Assembly (NCBI GenBank): GCA_002412595.1 | Contig: DHVJ01000004.1 | Span: 1-52,502 of the forward strand | DNA: 52,502 nt | Source: Anaerolineaceae bacterium UBA5211 | GTDB lineage: Bacteria > Chloroflexota > Anaerolineae > Anaerolineales > Anaerolineaceae | Direction of reading: 5' to 3' | Shown: in pieces, positions 48,059-52,502 of the stretch | Position numbering within the stretch: the first letter of the stretch is position 1 | Layout: every line of letters starts with the position of its first letter | Notes under the pieces: model-generated | The model's input: only the letters and a program-made list of their open reading frames with translations | The model's database searches: none | What the model was told of the DNA's origin: nothing | Position numbers and translations under genes: made by a program

Positions 48059-49930
48059 TCAATCGCTTTTATTAAGCGCTTCCAAAATGACGTGCGCCAG
48101 CTGCGGGGTGATGCCGGGCAGCTGGCTCAACTCCTGCTCGCTGGCTTTTTTCACCCCGGCCAAAGAACCGAAGCGCACCAGCAGGGCTTTCTTGCGGGCC
48201 GGGCCGATGCCCGGAATTTGGTCCAGTTTTGAAACCAACCGTTCGCGGCTGCGCAGGTTGCGGTGGGCGGTGATGGCAAAGCGGTGCGCCTCGTCGCGGA
48301 TGCGCTGCACCAGGAATAATCCCTGCGATTTGCGTGCCAACTCCAAGGGCAGGTCTTTACCGGGCAGGAACAGCAGCTCGTTTTCCTTGGCCAATCCGGT
48401 CGTCAGCACCTTGTCTTCCAATCCGAATTGCTGCAGCACTTTGACGGAACGGCTGAGCTGCCCTTTGCCGCCGTCCACGATCAACAGGTCCGGCAGGATG
48501 GAGAAAGAGGGATCCACTTTGGCGCCCACTTCTTTTATTTCCTGGGCGGCCTGCCAGCGCTTGAAACGCCTCTCCAGCACTTCTTCCATGCTGGCGAAGT
48601 CATCCGGCCCGCTGACAGTTTTGATATTGAATTTTCGGTAGAGCTTTTTGTTAGGCACACCCTGCTCGAACACGACCATGCTGCCTACCGCGGCAGTGCC
48701 CTGAATGTTGGAAATATCATAGCACTCGATGCGGTTGGGCGGTTCTTTCATATGCAAAGCGGTTTGCAGCTCGTTCAAAGCCTGGCTTTGTTTATGTGTG
48801 TCGGCAGCCCATTGCGTTTTAAGCGCTTCCAAAGTATCGACAGCATTCTCGGTGGCCATATTGACCAGGTCACGTTTGCTGCCGCGCTGTGGGATGCGGA
48901 AGTGTACTTTCTGCCCGCTGCGCTTCTGGTTGAGCCATTGTTGGATGATAACGGCTTCCTCCAGCTCGTTGGGCAGCAACACCTCGTCCGGCATAGAGCT
49001 GGATTCTGCGTAGAATTGTTTAATGAATTGGGCGATAATTTCTTTATCGTCTTCACCCTCGGTACCTTCCAGGATGAAGTATTCGCGCCCGATCAGGCGC
49101 CCGTTGCGAACGAAAAAGATCTGCACACAGGAATCCCCGTTGCTGCGTGCCAGGGCAATCACATCCGAATCCAGGCCGGTGTTGGAGATGATCTTCTGCC
49201 GTTCCACCACTTTTTCAATAGCGACGATTTGATCGCGCAGGACGGCAGCTTTTTCAAAATTCATCTGGCCGGATTCCGCTGCCATTTGCTCTTTCAAGCG
49301 GTTGAGGATTGGGTCGGTGCGCCCTTCCAGGAATTTGCATAAATCATCGATCATCTGGCGGTAATCTTCCTGGTTTATCTTTCCAATGCAGGGTGCTGTG
49401 CATAATTTGATGTCGTAATACAGGCAGGCCCGTGGATCTTCTCCGGTAATAATGCGATCGCAGGAACGATATTGGAATATCTTGCGTAGCAGGTCCAGCG
49501 TTTGATGCACGGCCCAGACGCTGGTGTAAGGGCCGAAGTAGCGTGAGCCATCCTGCACATGTTCGCGTGTTACCAATATCTTGGGGAAGGGATCGGCCCA
49601 TTCGACTTTGATAAAGGGATAGCGTTTATCATCCTTGAGGCGCACGTTGTATTGCGGCAGGTGCTTTTTGATCAGGTTCATCTCGAGGATCAGGGCTTCT
49701 AATTCGGAGTCCACCACGATCCACTCAAGATCTGCGATCTCAGACACCAGGCGGCGCGTTTTCAGCGACAGGTCGGCGCTGCTGTGAAAATAGGAGCGCA
49801 CACGGCTGCGAAGGTTGATGGCTTTGCCAACGTAGATGATTTTTCCGGTTGTGTTGCGCATAATATAGCAGCCCGGTTTGGTGGGCAGGGTTTCCAGAAT
49901 TGCCTGGATATGTTCGGAAACGGGTGTCAT
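48059..49930 (-). CDS. uvrC: Excinuclease ABC subunit C
   Basis: Dual-incision nuclease of nucleotide excision repair. The 623-residue protein has the GIY-YIG domain at about 16-95 (PGCYIMRNTTGKIIYVGKAINLRSRVRSYF), the UvrB-binding UVR segment (about 205-240), the C-terminal endonuclease domain (IECYDISNIQGTAAVGSMVVFEQG; DLLIVDGGKGQL) and a terminal helix-hairpin-helix pair (IPGIGPARKKALL; LPGITPQLAHVI). No ribosome site precedes the ATG; a -10 box lies six bases before it, so the message is probably leaderless. Confidence 0.97.
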   Translation of the reverse strand: MTPVSEHIQAILETLPTKPGCYIMRNTTGKIIYVGKAINLRSRVRSYFHSSADLSLKTRRLVSEIADLEWIVVDSELEALILEMNLIKKHLPQYNVRLKDDKRYPFIKVEWADPFPKILVTREHVQDGSRYFGPYTSVWAVHQTLDLLRKIFQYRSCDRIITGEDPRACLYYDIKLCTAPCIGKINQEDYRQMIDDLCKFLEGRTDPILNRLKEQMAAESGQMNFEKAAVLRDQIVAIEKVVERQKIISNTGLDSDVIALARSNGDSCVQIFFVRNGRLIGREYFILEGTEGEDDKEIIAQFIKQFYAESSSMPDEVLLPNELEEAVIIQQWLNQKRSGQKVHFRIPQRGSKRDLVNMATENAVDTLEALKTQWAADTHKQSQALNELQTALHMKEPPNRIECYDISNIQGTAAVGSMVVFEQGVPNKKLYRKFNIKTVSGPDDFASMEEVLERRFKRWQAAQEIKEVGAKVDPSFSILPDLLIVDGGKGQLSRSVKVLQQFGLEDKVLTTGLAKENELLFLPGKDLPLELARKSQGLFLVQRIRDEAHRFAITAHRNLRSRERLVSKLDQIPGIGPARKKALLVRFGSLAGVKKASEQELSQLPGITPQLAHVILEALNKSD

Positions 49931-49936
49931 GGTTCC

Positions 49937-49990
49937 ATTTTAACACCGCTGAATTTTGGCTGGGTGGGTGATTGCTGGGGATGGTAGAAT
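49937..49990. promoter_or_regulatory. Divergent extended -10 promoters of uvrC and hydrolase gene
   Basis: Within 69 bases between divergent genes lie TGT-TAAAAT on the minus strand (49945-49937) and TGG-TAGAAT on the plus strand (49982-49990). Each ends 6 or 9 bases from its start codon, and neither has a clear -35 or a ribosome site. Confidence 0.65.
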
Positions 49991-49999
49991 CACTGCACC

Positions 50000-50428
50000 A
50001 TGAATATCTATTTTTCCTGCTCGATTACAGGCGGCCGTGACGACCAACATATCTACGAGAAAATGGTGGAATTTTTGATTTCCCGCGGGCATGAAATACC
50101 CACTGCTCATCTCTCCAAAGCGGACGTTATGGAGGATGAACGCGTGATCAGCCCGTTGGATGTTTACCAGCGTGACGTGAATTGGGTGGACGAGTGTGAT
50201 GTGCTGATCGCGGAGGTCAGCACGCCTTCCCACGGTGTAGGTTATGAGATTGCCCTGGCGCTGCTGCAGGAAAAACCAGTGCTGTGCTGCTATCACGAAG
50301 GGCGCACAGTTTCTAAGATGATCCTGGGAAATACCAAACCAACTCTTTCGCTATATGCTTATAAAGACGCGCCGGATGTATTAGGAGCATTGGACCGTTA
50401 TCTTGGCGAGTTGGAGTATGCAGCGTAA
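50000..50428 (+). CDS. 2'-deoxynucleoside 5'-phosphate N-hydrolase (DNPH1/Rcl-like)
   Basis: A 142-residue member of the nucleoside 2-deoxyribosyltransferase superfamily. The start MNIYFSCSITGGRDD and the motif STPSHGVGYEIALAL closely match the animal enzyme Rcl/DNPH1, which cleaves deoxynucleoside monophosphates. Glu83 in GVGYE is the expected nucleophile, and DVLIAEV precedes it. A role in removing damaged or surplus dNMPs is plausible, and divergence from uvrC is suggestive only. A -10 box sits 9 bases before the ATG with no ribosome site. Confidence 0.82.
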   Translation: MNIYFSCSITGGRDDQHIYEKMVEFLISRGHEIPTAHLSKADVMEDERVISPLDVYQRDVNWVDECDVLIAEVSTPSHGVGYEIALALLQEKPVLCCYHEGRTVSKMILGNTKPTLSLYAYKDAPDVLGALDRYLGELEYAA

Positions 50429-50486
50429 TTTGTCATTTGCCCGGTGTGACATCTGTTCTGGCCGGTTCTAATACTTGAGGGTATGC

Positions 50487-50528
50487 TTATAGTGGCGACA
50501 AATGGATTTTGATAAAAAATCTCATCAT
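50487..50528 (-). CDS. Possible 13-codon ORF with strong ribosome site
   Basis: The minus strand has AAAGGAGGAGAC directly before ATGATG, opening a frame of 13 codons (MMRFFIKIHLSPL). A stable hairpin lies just upstream of the ribosome site. No downstream gene on that strand is positioned to be controlled by it. It may be a chance product of a CT-rich plus-strand segment. Confidence 0.25.
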   Translation of the reverse strand: MMRFFIKIHLSPL

Positions 50529-50549
50529 TGTCTCCTCCTTTGGCGAGCC

Positions 50550-50579
50550 GCCGCTGGTAACCTCCTCCCCACCAGCGGC
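50550..50579 (+). terminator. Terminator after hydrolase gene
   Basis: GCCGCTGGT (50550-50558) and ACCAGCGGC (50571-50579) form a 9-bp stem with a 12-base loop, followed by AGCTTTTCTTT. It lies about 120 bases after the stop. Confidence 0.7.
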
Positions 50580-50642
50580 AGCTTTTCTTTAAACTATTTA
50601 TTGGATTTAGGTTAGAAATCTGTTAATTCAACTTTTTCTGCC

Positions 50643-50671
50643 TTGTCAGGTCAATTCCATGCTCTTACAAT
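50643..50671 (+). promoter_or_regulatory. Promoter of leaderless DnaJ-family gene
   Basis: TTGTCA (50643-50648), 17 bases and TACAAT (50666-50671); each box has five of six consensus bases. The start codon begins 6 bases after the -10 box, so the transcript should start at the ATG itself. Confidence 0.75.
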
Positions 50672-50677
50672 AAAATA

Positions 50678-51637
50678 ATGGATTATAAGGATTATTACAA
50701 AACACTCGGAGTTGGTGAAAAAGCCTCAACGGATGATATTAAAAAAGCGTACCGAAAGCTGGCGATGAAATATCATCCGGACCGCAACCCCGGAGATAAA
50801 AAAGCTGAGGATAAATTTAAAGAGATCAATGAAGCCAATGAAGTGCTGAGTGATCCTGAGAAACGCGCCCGTTACGACCAGATCAGCAATCAGTATTCTT
50901 CCTGGCAGCAGGCAGGCGGCCAACCTGGATCTTTCAGCTGGGACGATTTATTCAAAGGTGCCGGTGGTTCTGGCGGCGGCCAAACGCGTGTGGACATGAA
51001 TAACCTGGATGATATGTTCGGCGATATGGGCGGTTTTTCCGATTTCTTCCGCACTTTCTTTGGTAGTGGGGGCGGTCAGCGCTCTTCGCAGTCCTCCGCG
51101 CGCTCACGCGGCGCGGGCCAGCGCGTACAGCGCCAACCAGCTGTTTACCAGCAGGAAGTCACAATTTCGCTAACGGAAGCCTTTAAAGGCACCACCCGCA
51201 TGCTGGAGATGAATGGATCACGGAAAGAAATCAGGATTCCGGCCGGCGTGAAAACAGGCACCAAAGTGCGTGTGGCCGGAGCTGTTAGCAATGGGGGCGG
51301 TGCAGCCAGCGATCTATATCTGATTGTTAAGGTGGCGGCGGATCCGCGTTTTGAACGGCGCGGCAATGACCTTTTTACTGAAAAAGACATCGATTTATAC
51401 ACAGCCCTGTTAGGCGGTGAAGTTGAAGTGGAAACACTTTCCGGAAAAGTTCTTTTGAAAGTCCCGGAAGGCACACAGCCCGGGCAGCTTTTCCGCCTGG
51501 GAGGCAAAGGCATGCCCATATTGAAACAAAAAGATAAATTTGGTAATTTATTGGTGAAAGCAAAAGTAACGCTGCCGAAGAAACTCACAGCTGAACAGAA
51601 AAAACGTTTTGAAGAATTGCGCGGATTATCTAAATAA
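50678..51637 (+). CDS. DnaJ-family co-chaperone, CbpA type (no zinc finger)
   Basis: J-domain co-chaperone of DnaK. The 319-residue protein has a J domain at residues 1-70 with His33-Pro34-Asp35, a Gly/Phe/Ser-rich linker (about 85-150) and two C-terminal beta-sandwich substrate-binding domains (about 155-310: VTISLTEAFKGTTRMLEM; IRIPAGVKTGTKVRVAG; LLKVPEGTQPGQLFRLGGKGMP). The four CxxCxGxG zinc repeats of true DnaJ are absent. No ribosome site; predicted leaderless. No CIRCE element is seen, so it is not under the same control as dnaK here. It precedes a surface protease gene by 13 bases. Confidence 0.93.
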   Translation: MDYKDYYKTLGVGEKASTDDIKKAYRKLAMKYHPDRNPGDKKAEDKFKEINEANEVLSDPEKRARYDQISNQYSSWQQAGGQPGSFSWDDLFKGAGGSGGGQTRVDMNNLDDMFGDMGGFSDFFRTFFGSGGGQRSSQSSARSRGAGQRVQRQPAVYQQEVTISLTEAFKGTTRMLEMNGSRKEIRIPAGVKTGTKVRVAGAVSNGGGAASDLYLIVKVAADPRFERRGNDLFTEKDIDLYTALLGGEVEVETLSGKVLLKVPEGTQPGQLFRLGGKGMPILKQKDKFGNLLVKAKVTLPKKLTAEQKKRFEELRGLSK

Positions 51638-51650
51638 ACAGGATGGTTAT

Positions 51651-52502
51651 ATGAAAAAGACGCGTTTAGCAATTGCAGGCTTGATTTTTTTGTCGTTTAT
51701 GGCTGCCTGTGTAGCGCAGCCGGCCGAAATACAGACTTCATTACCGACCCTGGAAAGTGAGGCCAAGACAGCCCCTGCCGAGGTTGTCACGACTGATTCG
51801 CAGGATGGGCAATTCTCATACGTGGATTTGTACGAACAGGTTAATCCCGGTGTGGTGGCAATTATTGTTTATTACCTGGAGGATGCCAGCGGTCAAGGCT
51901 CCGGTTTTGTTATTGATACCGATGGTCATATCTTGACCAATTATCATGTGGTTGAGGGCGCAGACCAGATCGAAGTTGTTTTCTCAAGCGGCTACCGTAC
52001 CTCCGGGCAGGTGATTGGTAAAGACCTGGATTCCGATATCGCGGTGGTAGCTGTGGATGTCCCGGCAGATGAGATCCACCCATTGGTATTGGGCAGCTCT
52101 ACGGAAGTGAAAGTAGGCCAGCAGGTCGTGGCCATTGGCAATCCCTACGGATTGTCCGGCACTATGACACTGGGTATTGTTTCAGCGCGCGGGCGCATGT
52201 TGGATTCCATGCGCGAGTCGCCCAGCGGCGGTTATTTCACCGCTGCAGACCTGATCCAAACCGACGCGGCCATCAACCCTGGCAACTCCGGCGGCGTGCT
52301 GGTTGACATCGAAGGCCAGTTATTGGGCGTGACCTCAGCGATTGAATCGCCTGTACAGGCCAATTCCGGCGTGGGTTATGTGATCCCCTCGATCATCGTC
52401 CAGAAGATCGTTCCCTTCCTGATCCAGGATGGCTTTTATCAGCAGCCTTATATCGGCATCAGCGGCACGGACCTGACCGCTGAACTGGCCGAGGCTATGA
52501 AC
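51651..52502 (+). CDS. HtrA/DegP-like serine protease lipoprotein, 3' end outside window
   Basis: Envelope quality-control protease of the trypsin fold. The frame is open to the window edge and gives 284 residues. The N-terminus is a lipoprotein signal with lipobox MAAC (Cys20). The catalytic triad is visible: His99 in LTNYHVVEG, Asp129 in DLDSDIAVV and Ser213 in NPGNSGG. The sequence at the cut (YIGISGTDL) is where the PDZ domain normally begins. AGGATGG precedes the ATG. It starts 13 bases after the CbpA-type gene, so the two are probably co-transcribed. Confidence 0.94.
   Translation, partial: MKKTRLAIAGLIFLSFMAACVAQPAEIQTSLPTLESEAKTAPAEVVTTDSQDGQFSYVDLYEQVNPGVVAIIVYYLEDASGQGSGFVIDTDGHILTNYHVVEGADQIEVVFSSGYRTSGQVIGKDLDSDIAVVAVDVPADEIHPLVLGSSTEVKVGQQVVAIGNPYGLSGTMTLGIVSARGRMLDSMRESPSGGYFTAADLIQTDAAINPGNSGGVLVDIEGQLLGVTSAIESPVQANSGVGYVIPSIIVQKIVPFLIQDGFYQQPYIGISGTDLTAELAEAMN

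Noticed and set aside
1..52502. CRISPR array, prophage, insertion sequence, tRNA or rRNA genes
   Set aside because: No regularly spaced repeats, transposase or integrase motifs, or cloverleaf sequences were seen. The dense housekeeping content leaves little room for them.

Overview
The window looks like a chromosomal segment of a Chloroflexota bacterium, most likely of the class Anaerolineae. This is inferred from the gene content: a V/A-type ATPase operon instead of an F-type one, a very long SecA, a DUF3090/SCO1664-type gene pair (known mainly from Actinobacteria and Chloroflexi), surface proteins with C-terminal membrane anchors, and sigma-A-like promoters of which several sit directly at start codons. 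Nothing resembles a phage, insertion sequence, CRISPR array or recent island. No tRNA or rRNA gene was recognised. The window is dense core-genome sequence, cut inside dnaK on the left and inside an HtrA-type protease gene on the right.

Region 1 (1-12.9 kb): the hrcA-grpE-dnaK heat-shock operon reads leftward from a CIRCE operator. kamA (lysine 2,3-aminomutase) and an aldo/keto reductase read rightward. A methyltransferase gene follows, then pheS-pheT under a phenylalanine T-box, then rpsB-tsf-pyrH, all leftward.

Region 2 (12.9-21.6 kb): surE overlaps the first of two tandem CAP-LysM surface proteins. The convergent cysK-cysE operon, a PspC protein and a SIMPL-domain lipoprotein follow, then a leftward frr-uppS-cdsA operon.

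Region 3 (21.6-34.2 kb): an unknown 80-residue protein converges on a tight five-gene leftward operon (two M16 peptidase subunits, acpS, a metallophosphoesterase, a ParB-fold protein). Then come a membrane protein, ribosomal protein S1, a 1339-residue SecA and dihydrolipoyl dehydrogenase.

Region 4 (34.3-42.9 kb): a nine-gene V/A-ATPase operon in the order H-I-K-E-C-F-A-B-D, with short start/stop overlaps between several genes.

Region 5 (42.9-52.5 kb): a leftward gene string uvrC, rplS, murI, DUF3090, SCO1664-type kinase-like, hom and a fused folK-folP, whose end overlaps atpD antisense. Divergent from uvrC is a DNPH1-like hydrolase. A CbpA-type DnaJ and an HtrA-type lipoprotein close the window.

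No clearly new multi-gene system is evident. The most promising leads are the DUF3090/SCO1664 pair, the enlarged SecA, the M16-acpS-phosphoesterase-ParB operon and the leaderless, extended -10 promoters. All product calls rest on reading translated sequence and motifs by eye. No database search was run.
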